DNA of 64,000 bases from Eutypa lata (GCA_022661535.1 JAKULF010000007.1:4030001-4094000), one strand, 5' to 3'. Positions 1 through 11,800 are shown, counted from the first letter of the stretch. Notes: a model not told the origin generated them from the letters alone. A program made the numbers and translations.

Positions 1-488
1 TTTCACAGCCGCTGAATGCATTCCAAAGAGCAAGAGACGGCGTGCTTGCAAGGATTGTACTTGTGGTCTTGCGGAGCGGATTGCTGCCGAAGACTCGGCA
101 AAGCGAGCAGATGCGGATGCCAAGCTACAGACCTTGAAGCTTGGTGCAGACGATCTTGCCGAAGTTGATTTCACTGTCCAAGGAAAGGTCGGATCATGTG
201 GAAATTGTAAGCATGCATTAATAGCAACCGTCAATCTCATTCCAAGGAGAAAATGCTTACTCCAGATACTACAGGTGCTTTAGGTGACGCTTTCAGATGC
301 GATGGATGCCCTTATATTGGCGTAAGTAACCGATATCTCAATTGCCTTTCCTCTATTCCATCATTTGAGGCCGCCTTCATATGAAAGTACAATTCTTGGC
401 TAGATAGTTGCTAACCGGATCATTATAGATGCCGGCTTTCAAGCCAGGAGAGGAGGTCAGGTTGCTCAACAATGATGTGCAGCTATAA
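1..488 (+). CDS. DRE2: Fe-S cluster assembly protein Dre2 (anamorsin/CIAPIN1), 3' part only
   Basis: The gene enters from the left edge, so the N-terminal methyltransferase-like domain is missing. Visible exons are 1-206, 275-321 and 429-488, with GT-AG introns at 207-274 and 322-428. The product carries both cysteine motifs of the CIAPIN1 domain: the first around [19 protein letters not shown] and the second SCGNC...[10 protein letters not shown]. It ends with [18 protein letters not shown], the typical family tail, just before TAA at 486-488. In yeast Dre2 works with Tah18 in the cytosol, passing electrons for early cytosolic Fe-S protein assembly. The [2Fe-2S] and [4Fe-4S] ligand cysteines are all present. 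The bases TTCACAG at 2-8 could be a further acceptor, but this cannot be settled without upstream sequence. Identity is secure; the 5' end is unknown. Confidence 0.95.
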
Positions 489-1134
489 ACATGATTATGG
501 GAGGATGAATGAACATACCTTGAATTTCAACCAAGGTGGGCATGAAAGCCACACGACATAGGTAAAGAAAGAATGAACAAATGATACCTTCACGCATATG
601 CTGCCTTATGCCTACAAGGCTAGTTAAGTGATCTCTTGCATGGGTTCCGCAATTATCGATGACCCCTGTCAACCTATAAAGGTTAAGAGGTTTGCCTAGT
701 GCTACATATTAACATTGTGGGGATATCTCTAACATGCCCAGTGACGACGACAATACCACAATAACCTAAACTTCCAATCATTGCGATTTACAGAATATGC
801 TAATAATGGCAGTCTTACTTACCATATATACCAATGGTGAATTCACGTATTTCGGATGTTAGTTATGAGATATGCTTTGCAAGAGGAGGCGTTTTGATTA
901 TTATAGCAACATCTTGTGCAGACTATGAATGTCGTGGGAGAACAAGCCCGATCATTACCCAGCCATGCAGCTTATACTAACAGTGCTCTCTCTCTCTCTG
1001 TCATTTCCTCTCTCTCATTCTCTCTCTCACACACACACATACTCTCTCTCTCTGTGTCTGACTGACTGTCTGTGTGCATGTGTGTGTGCATATGCAAGTG
1101 TGTATGCAAGTGTCCTCCTTCCACGGCTCCCAAG
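489..1134. other. Intergenic spacer between DRE2 and the first coiled-coil gene
   Basis: No supported gene. It is the convergent 3' spacer of DRE2 (plus) and the minus-strand gene that ends at 1135. Short open frames here overlap simple repeats and lack splice or family support. Confidence 0.6.
985..1100. repeat. CT/CA/TG microsatellite tract
   Basis: An interrupted run of CT dinucleotides passes into CA and then TG dinucleotides. It produces several long but meaningless open frames of Ser/Leu or Cys/Val on the plus strand. Confidence 0.85.
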
Positions 1135-2620
1135 CTACTCAAAATCAGCCCAGTCGCGAAGCATCCGAATATCCACCTCCGTATTGTTCAGATAGACGCG
1201 AAACTGACGTCTCAGACGACGGAGCTCGGCCATGGCGTTGGCGTGCTGGTTCCTGAGTGCGGCCACCTCCTCCTGGGCCGGACCCCCATGCATCACGTGG
1301 TGGAAGAGCATCGCAGAGGTGCGTGCGTCTCTGTGGTTCTGCTGGATTATGGCATTCCCCAGAGTCCGCCCCACCACTTGGGAGGTCGCCTCCTGCGCTT
1401 GTCGCAGCTGCAGGAGATGCAAGAGGCGTCCGAGCTGTCGTCTCTGTGCGTCGATGCGGCCCAGGATGATCCAGGCTTGTTGCATCTAGTTGATGGTTAG
1501 AGGGGGTATTTGCAAGTCACTAGGTGAGTGGGAGGCAGAGAATGGGGAGGATTTGCAGGATGGATGGATTAAAACTTACGTTAACGCCAATATTGGTACT
1601 GGCCTGTCTCAGCAGGAGACGCCCATCATCGACGCCTTGAGCAGCTGCAAACCCAGCAGGACCATGCCCAGCGTGAGTAGCGTGGTAGGCGGGTGCAACT
1701 CCGGCATGAGCAGCATGCGCAGCGGGTGCAACTCCGGCGTGAGCAGCATGCGCGGCGGGTGCACGCGATTGATGGACAAAACCGGCGGGTGCACGCGGTT
1801 GATGGACAAAACCGGCGTGAGCACGCGGTTGATGGACAAAACCAGCGGGTGCAGCCCCGGCAAGGCCAGCGTGATTGCCAGGAGCACGCGGTTGAGCAAC
1901 AAAATTGCCGGCGGGAGCACGCGGTTGCGGAACGAAGTTGTATGCGGGAGCACCGGGGCGAGACACAAAACCGGCAGGTACTGCCTGCGGGTTAGGACCG
2001 ACAACACCGGGGCGGGCACCATGGGGCTGGTGTGCCAAGTTGGCAGGTGCCCGCGCCCCATGGATTCCAGGACCGGCATGCGCAAACGGACCGGAAACTG
2101 GGCGACCGCCGGCAGGAGCTGTAAACGGGACGCGACCACGACGTCCAGGAGTTGCAGCGGGGGCGGGAGCACGCGCTCCGGGAGTTGCCAGATTGGTGGG
2201 GGCTGGTGCGGGTGCGGGTACAGGCGCAGGCGCAGGCGCAGGCACAGGCGCAGGTGCAGGCGCAGGCGCAGGCACAGGCGCTGAGTTAGGACGGGAAGGT
2301 ACGCCCGGTCCGGGGCCAGGGACCTGGGGCACGAAACCAGCACCAGGGGCAGAGGCAGGGGCAGGGGCAGCAGCGGGATGGGCCGGTGCTTGCTGGGGGG
2401 TGTGCATCGGGGCGACCGGGGCGATGGGGGCTTCTGAGGCGGCCAAGGCCATGAGAGCTTCTGAAGCGATCAGGACCATGGAGGCTTCTGAGGCGATCGG
2501 GTCTTGCGCGGGCATGATCTCAGGACTCAGACGCTGTTTCTTGTTGTTGTCCTTGTCGTCGTCGTCACTGTCTTGGTCGACGTGGGCCGGGCGCTTGGAT
2601 GGGGTCTGGTTTGACGACAT
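1135..2620 (-). CDS. Orphan coiled-coil protein A with Ala/Pro-rich repeats (tandem family member 1)
   Basis: Two exons are predicted, 2620-1580 and 1485-1135, with a 94 nt GTAAGT...CTAG intron at 1486-1579 containing CTAAC. The join is in frame and gives 463 residues. The start at 2620 (MSSNQTPSKRP) is chosen over an in-frame ATG upstream because the same MS-type start and KRPA...KKQ patch occur in the third family member. Residues 8-30 form a basic/acidic patch resembling a bipartite nuclear signal. Residues 60-330 are low complexity: Ala-Pro dipeptides and near-identical GFVHQPRAPA decapeptides. Exon 2 encodes a charged, predicted coiled coil beginning MQQAWIILGRIDAQRRQLGR. The genes at 3627-4358 and 5527-6678 have the same layout. 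No known domain is recognised; function is unknown. The exon structure is well supported, and the coding nature is supported mainly by the paralogues. Confidence 0.7.
1754..1843. repeat. Three tandem copies of a 30 bp in-frame minisatellite
   Basis: Units at 1754-1783, 1784-1813 and 1814-1843 differ by only a few bases and encode, on the minus strand, the decapeptide GFVHQPRAPA or close variants. Two copies of a related 33 bp unit lie just before them (about 1690-1753). Ala-Pro hexanucleotide repeats follow at about 2206-2282. Confidence 0.85.
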
Positions 2621-3626
2621 CGTGATCAAATGCTGTGGTGAGGCAGATTTGTTGTTGTTGTTCTGCGGGCAGATTTTTTGGCGAGGTCGACAACACAAAT
2701 ATTACATGGGAGGAAAGTCGACAGGAGTGGTGTCGGTGGTAACCTGGGTAATGGTAATTTAAAATTAATAAAAAAGAATACTGCTGTTAGGTATGTATGT
2801 AGGCAACCATCTACCTACATAGGTAACCTAGGTATATGTATATACATACATCGCGGGACAAGTTTTGTCTGGGTGCAAGTAATTCTCGTTATGGAGTAAT
2901 ATATATATTATGCAGATGTTAACATCCGTATAATCTGTAGGGTATGGACGTGCCATTGCGATAAAGACTTCACAGATATGTCAGGGGATGGTCGACATTC
3001 CTTAATACAATAGAGACATGACATAGGTAAGGTAGGATAGGTTGAAAGGGAAACAAGACGTTTCCTGCAACTCTGTCGGTGTGATGATAACCTTGGTGTG
3101 AATTTTGTATTTTATTTTCCTATGAGCACGGGCTATGATGGCAGTGGCCTACAAATTCACATAAGTGAATGTTAGCCTGAGAGAAGAATGTACGTCTAGG
3201 TTGAATTTCATGGCCTAGGGTCCCGACTGCACGTATTCAATATATGTTTTTACGTTGCCACAAGGAAGCTGGCCTTGCAATTATTCAGGAAGCTAACCCA
3301 TCTATAGTCAAGCTATATTTGCCTTCCAAAATATAGGTGCCAGCCGTTACACTTGCTTGTCAAGCATCCATAGGTCCATCAATACGCAGAGCCCTCCACG
3401 CATACCCATGAACAGTCCCCTGTCTTATCATCCATTCTCTTGCCCTGTGAGTACATATGGACGAATGGCAATGGGCGTTGTTTCCCCTAATAAGCAGCAA
3501 ACACCCCATCTCCCCTTTCCTCCCTTCCACCCATCTCTAACTAGGTAGATATCCTTCCTTGACCATTAGCCCACTTGCTCGAAAAAACGGCAAATCAACC
3601 AGGGACAGAGGTCAGGCCTGCCTGGA
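2621..3626. other. Intergenic spacer
   Basis: No supported gene. It contains TAGGTA/TACCTA words, including a CCTAGG palindrome near 2827, in AT-rich DNA. It should hold the promoter of coiled-coil gene A and the 3' end of gene B. Confidence 0.55.
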
Positions 3627-4358
3627 TTAAATGTGGTCTATGGCAGCCAGGATCTGGCTCTTGAGCCGAAGGTACTCTCCCCGGACATGGAGCTGGTGGT
3701 TACAGACCGCAATCGTCCGCGACATGGCCTCCTGCTCGTTGCTGACGGCCTGACCTAGCGCGGTCATGAGCCCCGTGATCAAGGTGCCCTCGAGAGCAAC
3801 GGGGCCGGCCCCGGCTCCTTGGGCTTGCCTCTGCTCCTGCTCCTTCTCCTGCTGCTGGATGGCAGTGATGCGATCCAGGAATGTTCGCACCATCCTGGTG
3901 GAGGCAGCCAGCTCGTCGTCCCGCACCTTTCGGATCTGCTCGAGTCGCTCGAGCTCTCCCTTCCCCTCGGCGAGCATGTTCAGGAGATTTTGTACGTGCT
4001 GCTCGGATCGAGGACGGGAACATTGGGTTAGCGTCTTGGCTCTGATAGGTACGTTATAGTATGTGTGTCTGGTGTGTATGGGATGTATGATGTGTTTGGA
4101 ATTAAATGAGATGCTTGGGTTATCATTGCTGCAAAGCCCGGGTAGTGACGGGGATAGGGGGCATGGGATGGAATGAATTAGACTCACACCAAAAGGACTG
4201 TGTTCCTCGGGTGTCATAGTGCGAGTGGAGGTAGCTGAAAGAGCATCACCATCGCCAGCGGCAACAGCGTGGGGCCCAGGATGGGCAGCCTCTTCAGCGA
4301 GTGCATTTACCGCGGTGACAGGAGCTGTCTGGCTGGAAGGCAGAAGATCGTTCTGCAT
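3627..4358 (-). CDS. Orphan coiled-coil protein B (tandem family member 2)
   Basis: Two exons, 4358-4188 and 3998-3627, give 180 residues. The intron 3999-4187 (189 nt) has a GTGAGT donor, a GCTAAC branch site about 28 nt before a CAG acceptor, and no in-frame stop, so the frame also reads through it. Excluding it removes a hydrophobic Ser/Pro/His stretch unlike the rest of the protein. The N-terminus is short and disordered. The C-terminal 123 residues are a charged, Gln/Glu-rich coiled coil (LLNMLAEGKGELERLEQIRK) ending LRLKSQILAAIDHI, which matches the end of protein C (NRLKSDFLAAFDHV). This is the clearest sign that the three tandem genes are paralogues. It is shorter than its neighbours because it lacks their long Pro/Ala region. 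Function is unknown. Confidence 0.65.
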   Translation of the reverse strand: MQNDLLPSSQTAPVTAVNALAEEAAHPGPHAVAAGDGDALSATSTRTMTPEEHSPFGVSLIHSIPCPLSPSLPGLCSNDNPSISFNSKHIIHPIHTRHTYYNVPIRAKTLTQCSRPRSEQHVQNLLNMLAEGKGELERLEQIRKVRDDELAASTRMVRTFLDRITAIQQQEKEQEQRQAQGAGAGPVALEGTLITGLMTALGQAVSNEQEAMSRTIAVCNHQLHVRGEYLRLKSQILAAIDHI

Positions 4359-5526
4359 TGTGGATGAGCTGAAGTAAGTAAAGTTGTAAATCAGGTATAT
4401 TATATGGCTGCAAATAATTCGCGATGATTGTCAGCTTTAGGGAAAAGATGGAAGTCGTCTGCGGAGGATTATTTATTTACGGAAGGCGGATACGAATGTG
4501 GTATGAAAAACTTGATGGAACAAGTGGGAATAACGTGATAGTAGAAGATACTGATAGTGAATTAAGTGCCTAGCTACTTGTGTAAATACTTAAGCAAACA
4601 AATATGATTATTTGCTATAGATAGTGATAATACTTATGTAACATCTAGGCTACTAGTTATCTACGGGACAATAGGTATTTCTAGAGATAAAGTAATTCCC
4701 CTAATATTACGAATATGGTGATGGCAACCTGAACAGCTTGGGCCACCTCTAATAACCATACGGATAGTACTATATCTAGAACTTTGGAGTCATTCGGATC
4801 CTTCCATACCATACGCTCCTTCTTTTCCTCAATCTGATTATAACCGTATTGCGTAAATTCGTAGATACACCACCATCCTACGTATCCCAGCGCAACAATA
4901 ACAATGCCTAGTTAGTAATTACCAGTTGGCATAATCAATATATTTATTCTGAGATGGTGTGCATGTGAATATTAGTTAATCAAGTCAATTCTGTACCTAT
5001 TTAAACTTTCACGACGACTTGATATAATACTTCCCTCCTAGATGGTTTACATCACTAGGAACTCAGGCATATTCGCTTGTCTTCAGAACTCTCTATGTCT
5101 ATCTGCTAGGGGTGCCTTTCAACCAAACCTACGGATAAATTTTCAGGCTCCATGCAGCCCCAAGTTACTTTTCTGTTAGCTGCCACCTCACGACTTTTTC
5201 CAAAGAGTATTTAATAACTAGGCAGCCTTAGAATATTAGTGTCAGAAGAGGAAATATTTTTTTTCAAAGCTGGGGAACAACACGCTAGACATTGATGGTT
5301 ATCAAATGAAACCTGTGGTTTGTCTACATAAATACATAAACTATAGGTAGAACTAGTTAATTGCTACCCTTGTTTGTGTTGTTCCAACACCCAAAAGCCC
5401 GATAGGCAAACGTAGACAAACATATTTAGTAATAGTGGCGGTTCCGGCGAGTAGATTTTGTTATCTACCTAGGTAGGTATTCCTCCACCCCTAGTCGATC
5501 CACTCACGACCAACTCTGAGGCCAGT
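4359..5526. other. Intergenic spacer
   Basis: No supported gene. AT-rich sequence with a TACCTAGGTAGGTA palindrome near 5466-5480. It separates two tandem family members. Confidence 0.55.
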
Positions 5527-6678
5527 TTAGACATGATCGAAGGCCGCGAGGAAGTCGCTCTTAAGGCGGTTGAACTCGGCCTGGGCGCGGGTGAGCTCCA
5601 CCTTATCCGCCGTTAGATCGCGGATAGCCTCAGACTCATCAATCACCGCCTGAGTCAGTAAGTTGTTGTAATTCAGCACGACCTTGTCGGACGCGTCTCG
5701 GACCCTTTGGTCTTCGCTCAGGCAGCCGCCGAGAGTGTTGATGCTAGTGTTGTGCCGCTGAATGCGCGACATGAAGCCGTTTACCGCATCAGTTCGTCCG
5801 CACACGACGTCCTTAAGCCGGCTGACCTCCTCTCTCTGGGCGTTGATGGCATTGAAGATGGCCTGTGCTTTCTGGGAAGCAACTGCGTGCGCATCGGGTG
5901 TCACAGGGGGAGCGGAAACCGGAGCGGGAGCCGGAGCGGGAGCCGGAGCAGCGCTACTGCCTACAGCAGGGTCCACGTTCGGATTGGGGGCCTGATGAGA
6001 CGACGCAGAACCAGTGCCAGGTTCAGTACGATGGTGAGAGAGAGGAAGGCTTGGAGGGGGCATGGAGCTAGCCGCCGCTTGAGCTGGTGTATGTGACGCA
6101 GGTACACTACCACTGCCTTGGCCAGATATGGAACCGGCAGATCCGAACTGGAAACCAGGACCGGGTGCGGGATGAGAGCCAAAAGGGACGTACCCCGAAA
6201 TAGAGCTGGGAAACGTAGTAAAAGGATCGTTGCTAAATAAAGACGGAGAACTAGGAGCCGCACGGGTCGGTGTAGACGGCATAGGTGCAGCAGCAGCAGC
6301 AGCACCACCACCACCACCACCACCTGCGGCAGACGCAATATTGGTAGTAGGGGCGGGTTGGCTGAAAACTGGTGGGTTTAGGGCCTGCTTCTTTCTCTCA
6401 CTAGCGGTTAGGTCGCTCGTAGCGGGACGCTTCGCAGATCCTGGCTCTGATGTCGGGGTTGGAGCCGGGTCGGTTGCCGGGTTGGCTGCCGGGTTGGTGC
6501 CGAGTGGTAGTCCCAGGACTGGGGTTGGTGTTGAGGTCGTGGCGGGTGCCGGTGGCAGGCTTGTGCCCTGTGACTGCAGGTTGGGGTCCATGTTCACGTT
6601 CGCTTGCACTTGAGCCTGGTTTTCCGGTGCCGTGGTAGAGACCGGTTCGGTCTGCGGGTTGGGTGTTGACTCCGACAT
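5527..6678 (-). CDS. Orphan coiled-coil protein C with Pro/Thr/Ala-rich N-terminus (tandem family member 3)
   Basis: A single open frame of 383 residues starting MSESTPNPQTEP. Residues 1-80 are Pro/Thr/Ala/Asn-rich. Residues 81-100 (SAKRPATSDLTASERKKQAL) resemble the basic patch of protein A. Residues about 100-270 are disordered, with runs of Gly and Ala and an Ala-Pro repeat. The last 115 residues form a predicted coiled coil (KAQAIFNAINAQREEVSRLK) with a tail NRLKSDFLAAFDHV like that of protein B. No intron is needed, unlike the other two copies, so either the intron was lost here or it lies in a position I cannot see. No known domain is recognised. The basic patch suggests, but does not prove, nuclear location. 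Confidence 0.7.
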   Translation of the reverse strand: MSESTPNPQTEPVSTTAPENQAQVQANVNMDPNLQSQGTSLPPAPATTSTPTPVLGLPLGTNPAANPATDPAPTPTSEPGSAKRPATSDLTASERKKQALNPPVFSQPAPTTNIASAAGGGGGGGAAAAAAPMPSTPTRAAPSSPSLFSNDPFTTFPSSISGYVPFGSHPAPGPGFQFGSAGSISGQGSGSVPASHTPAQAAASSMPPPSLPLSHHRTEPGTGSASSHQAPNPNVDPAVGSSAAPAPAPAPAPVSAPPVTPDAHAVASQKAQAIFNAINAQREEVSRLKDVVCGRTDAVNGFMSRIQRHNTSINTLGGCLSEDQRVRDASDKVVLNYNNLLTQAVIDESEAIRDLTADKVELTRAQAEFNRLKSDFLAAFDHV

Positions 6679-8897
6679 GGTTAAGGAACTCTTGTCTTGG
6701 TGACCTAGATCGGTGTGTGTTTGTGTATATTGGTGTTTATGTGTTGATAGGGGGAGATAGGGGAGATGTGGATGAAAAAAAGATTTTGCAGGAAAGCTGA
6801 AGCATGGCCGTCTTAAATAGTGAAGAAATTATGGTTTAAGAGCCGAGGAAACAACAAGATGAAAGGTGAGAACCTTAGCAACTGGACTGGTGGTCGGCCT
6901 AGCGATGGGGGATTTTCAGGCAGTTGCCTCTATCTATATACAAGTGAGACAATGAGACTAACCGTGCCTTGGGAAATATCTCCTTACCGAGCACTATGTT
7001 ACATATGTATGCCTTAGACGAGGATAACAACTGTACTATATCTAAGTCATCATCTTACTCTGAGGCAGATAGCCACACTGGTGCCCTTAGATTCTTTGGT
7101 TCAAATAATACTAACACACTCAATGATTATTAATGACTACAGGGCGTAAGGCTGCTTGTCTATATTATCTGAAAACCAACCTAAGTATCTTAGATCTTAG
7201 GCGTAATACTCTGGTGGGAAATTGTACCTAGCAACTATTTCCCTAACAACATAAAGATATATAGCATGTTCAGGGACAGAAGCGACCTCCCAATTCACCT
7301 TGTCAACACACATAAACAGCAAGGCGAGTGATGGCCCCTTTTCGTAACATCCGGCTACCTTGTTAATTGGCTGGAATATATAAATACATGATATAAAGAT
7401 AAATTGATATAGGTAAATAAATAGCTTCACACAACAGCTACTAAAGAGACCAGGGAAAAGCAATAGGGAGAAGCTGTTCTCTCTCCTTTTTCATTATTGT
7501 CCCAGCCAAAGAAAACTCAGATGATGGCGAAGTACGATATTGTGTTGACGATTATTTGTCTACGAGTAGATGGGTTTATCTACCATCACATTCTAGAATA
7601 GCTCTTGTACTCGCTCTACTAGAGCTCCGAGGAAGAAAGGAAGTGAGGGGAGGGAGGGAGATCAGCCTTAGGAGCATTGGGGAATGAGAGGATATCACGC
7701 CCTTATATATATATAGCTGGTGGTGGAGTATAAATCCACCCTCGACTCCCATTGGTCCTGCTATTGTGACATCTATGTATATTTAAGCGCTACGTAAGCT
7801 GGGAAAAGACACACACACACACACACACACACATCACGACTGCTCTAAGTTTGTTGACATTGTAGGATGGATGGTATAAAAGCTGAAATAAAACCCGTTG
7901 ATACCTACTGATTCGACCAAGACAAGCCTCTAGATACGCCCTTGGCCATCTAGACATGTAGTTGTTAACATGTTGGTCGGTCTTATGAAGTATGTTACAA
8001 AACCAAGTGCTCTGTCTGCTATTCTCTCGACTGACTGAAAATACCCTCTGCATCCACCTCTAAGGCCAAGGGACTTTAACTTAAAGCTGACTCTACCCGT
8101 CGCACGCACATCCACTAGATTATCACCAGAAGAAAGCTTAATAGCTAAAGTGAAGGAGCAGTAAAACCCACCGCTATGGGGAAGTACATTGGTATTAAGG
8201 CTTAACAAAAGGTGTGTATCTACTATGTAGGTAGGTAGTTAGGTATCGCGGGCATCTTTCACCCGTCCGTCCAGATTATGAGCGAAGCATCATATCATAT
8301 CGTGTCACGAACACACACACACATACTCTCTCTCCTCTCTCCCCCTGTCTCTCTCTCGGACCCCTCGCCATATCTCCCCCGCTCTCTCCTCTCTCTTAAT
8401 CGCGAAATAGCGGTAGTAGTAATGGTAGTAGCAGTAGTAATATGAGCTCGAGTGCAAAGCGACTCGGCCAGTATATTGTAGTTTCTGGTGATTATGCCTA
8501 GGACTGTAAAAAGATAAAAATAAAATAAAGAATAATGTACTCGCTCCCCGAGCCTGCCTGCCTGCCCGCTGCTTTGTACCGCGACCGTCTCCCCTTAATA
8601 ATAATAAAAAATGCAATGCTAGGACGAGATGGGAGATGTAGCCGTAAAAAAAAAGGTCCAGCCTTGGTCTTTCTTTGGATGTACTGACGTTTCCTGCCAA
8701 GAAGATCTAAGTAAGAAACCGATAGTCTGTAGAGGTGTGATATAAGGGCCATTGCTATTGCTCAAGCTCGAGCTCACGTCCTGATTGTAAGCACATTGCT
8801 CGGGTTGCTAAACGAAAGCGATCTTGTCGAAGGATGCAATAGGACCATTTGGATATGCCAAGAAGCGGTGGCTTATCTTCAAGGCGACTGGTCGGTA
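6679..8897. other. Intergenic spacer of 2.2 kb
   Basis: No supported gene. It holds an (AC)12 microsatellite at 7809-7833, a CT-rich tract at about 8310-8395, a degenerate AGT/TAG trinucleotide tract near 8411-8440 and A-runs. The open frames at 7197-8752 are driven by these simple sequences. Confidence 0.6.
7809..7833. repeat. (AC)12 microsatellite
   Basis: Uninterrupted AC dinucleotides. Confidence 0.95.
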
Positions 8898-11800
8898 TTA
8901 AGCACTTTGAGGAGAGGAGATTTGGCTGATGCTCAAACTGCCACCCTTTTCGTTGTCGAAGAGCGTTTTCTTAGTGGCGCTATCGACCTGCTGGAGGCTC
9001 AACTTTCCGAGGCCTGAGACCGCACTATCGACCTCGCCAAAGGAGATACCGAGGCCATCCTTCTTTTCGTCATCAGCATCGGTACCGTTTTCCTCGGCCT
9101 TTTCATCTAGGTTCATTAGGGCAGGTGGTCGATGACGCATGGCCCGCGCCTTGGTAAGCGATATGGTCTTTTGTTGATATGTAGATGTCATAGGTTGTGT
9201 GTCATCACGATCAATGGTAGCCTTAACCAAGGCCGCCATCCAAGAACGTCCGAGCTGAAGGTTCGGAACAGCAAAATAGTGAACCATAGGCTTAGTGAAG
9301 TTCACCGCTTTGGTAAGCCCTGAGCGTGGTGGGACGAGCTTGAAGATGAACATTGAGTCGCCGCCCTTTTCGATCACGACAGCTTCGTTGTCATTGTGTT
9401 GAGCTAGATTGCTGTCTGCTGGCATGATCGGGGTGTTACTAGCCCCCGTCAATGTAGCATGCAATCCTTGCAATTTTTCAGTGTCGGCAGCAAGCACACG
9501 ATGGAATGAAATATCGATCAGACCCTTCTCCTCTGTGTCATCCTCCGAGTAGTAGTAGGCGAGTCGCCGGCCTTTCAAGACGAAGAAGCGAGGCTTCCAT
9601 GTTGTCATGAGGTGCGAGCTCTTCTTCTTCATCCAGCCACTGTAATCCGAATCCTTGACAGCTTCCTTGGGGCCTATCTTCAACAAACCTCGCTGGTAAG
9701 CGCTTGTGTCCTTTTTCGTCTTTTTCGCGCTCTTGCGACTGTTAGTGGTTGTCGTGGAGAGTGGACTCTTTGCCAAACTCGGAGACTCAAGCTCAAAACT
9801 AGGGCCGGCCGAGGGTGTACTAGAGCGTGGTGACTCCTTCAGCGAAGAGTCCGTAGGAGATCCTAGTTTTGTACGTTCAGTTCGCGTCACGGCGTCTGAG
9901 ATGGCTCGTAAACCACCGAAGCCGGCAAGGGCAGCAGGTTTGGAAAACCAATCGGCGTGGATGGCTTGTCTATTCGATACCGTACGTGGTGAAGTGCCAT
10001 TACCATCAAGCTTTGTTACAGTGGGGGATGGCCCATCTGCTGTAGTAGCCCTCTGGCGTGTGGAGTCGTTTGTCTTGGCTGAAGCCGTCCGTCGGTGATC
10101 GGTAGGAACACCATGGTATTTTTGTGCAGCGTTAGAAATAGCTAGGTCGGGTGAATCCATACTTCCATATCTCGATTGTCTTGCTGTTGCTGTAGCGCTT
10201 CGTATGCGTTGTTGTTCTGCGTAGCTAGAGCTCCGTGAATGGCTCGTCATGCTATCGCGTTTCTTAAGTACGTTTCGTTGTTTGCGACCATCAACTTCGG
10301 TACCAGAAAAATACCCACGGTCGAGGTCAGCTGAGGGCTGTTGTAAAATATCTGGGTTTGAGGCATTCAGGGCATCCTCGAAACCTGTTGACGATAAGGG
10401 ACGCGGGGCAGGTGCGGCACTGCCCATTGTCCAGTTCCGGTCAAATGATGGTTGTTTTTTGTGGGTTGCCACCTCAGTCAGTGGAAACGTCCCTGAAGAG
10501 ATGATCTTAGGGGTCCCAGCATTTATAGGTGTCGATCCACCAAGTCGATAGTCAGTTGATGAATGGCGCCGGGAATGGTGAAGTTCTCGGACGGAAGCTG
10601 CCGAGGGTCTTTTTTGGTGTGAAGCTCCCGAGGGGCTGTCGTGAAGATGCCTGGGCGAGACGGGACTAATTGGAATCATTGGCTCTAGCTTGGGGGTTTG
10701 AGATAGGCGTCTCGAGTGGGAGGACGATGGGGGCCTATCGACAAATCTCTGCGAGGTATTGGTCAGAGTATTAGTTCTGCTCCTCATTCTAGTCCCAGGT
10801 CTCGACCCAGGTCTTGAATCCTCTGATCCGGCATCGCTGAAGGTCTGCGTGTTCCGTCTCGTTGCTATTCCAAGTCCATTCACTTCATCCTGTAACGACT
10901 TAATTTTCTGCCACGTCTTCAACCTGCGGCCGACAGATCCAAGATCAAATGCCTTGAGAAACAATGACGACTGGTCCATTCCTAACAACACTTCGCCAGC
11001 AATTTCTTGATCCCGAAACACTTCACAATGCTTCTTCTCGACGCCGACAGTGAAGAGATACTCTGCTACCTGATCGGCACCCCAGGTCTCGACTTCGGAT
11101 CGGCTATGTGCGACTTCCTCTTCCTCATCTGTTTCCTCGCCTTGAATGTATGAAAGTCGATCATGTATGTGGGAGCTATACTCGCTACTCGAATCCGTCG
11201 CCGCGTGGAGTATGCTACTATTTGGAGCCGAGTGCAAGTCGGTGATATGCTCGTCGATGACCGTCAACGTCTCGTGGAGGACGGAATTATCCTGGCTCTG
11301 AGATTGAAGACGTTGTGAACCACCAAGCACGCTGTCTATAGAATTGCTCTTGCCCGCTAAAGGAGCTCCGGGGCCGGAGTTCTGCTTAGTTTCTATTTTT
11401 ACGGGATTGAGCGGTAGAGCCATAGGAGTAGGTTCAGCAGAAAGCGTAGATGCTGTCGCCAGTAAAGTTGAGCTACGGTCTACGGTTGATAAATTACTTG
11501 GCGCAGTTTGACCTTCGGATAGAGTCCCGTTGGTGGAGGATGGCGGGTTCGTGGCTGGAGTTTGCCCTATCGAGGGTGTCACGGGAACACCTTTGGGGGA
11601 CGGCCGGGTATAGACTGCAAAGTTGATTAGTACCGTGTTCGTGGGAATACGCATACGGCAACTCATCAACGAGTATTCTCTCAGGCGATGATAATTACCT
11701 TCAGGAAACAATCCGGTATTGCCATTTCCCATGTGGCGGCCTAAGAACCAGCCATCACCAAACTCATCATCTCGTTCAAGCAATTCGACTCGGTCGCCTT

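Noticed and set aside
1490..2762. Long plus-strand open frames opposite coiled-coil gene A (264 and 285 codons)
   Set aside because: They are antisense to the repeats of gene A; the periodic GC-rich units keep stops out of all frames. Gene A has a good intron and paralogues, the plus frames do not.
5707..6638. Plus-strand open frames opposite coiled-coil gene C
   Set aside because: Low-complexity shadows (Gly/Ala/Arg repeats) of the minus-strand gene.
8305..8752. Minus-strand open frames upstream of the BOI-like gene's 3' end
   Set aside because: Composed of microsatellite translation (poly-Tyr, Arg/Glu), overlapping each other; no domain or splice signals.
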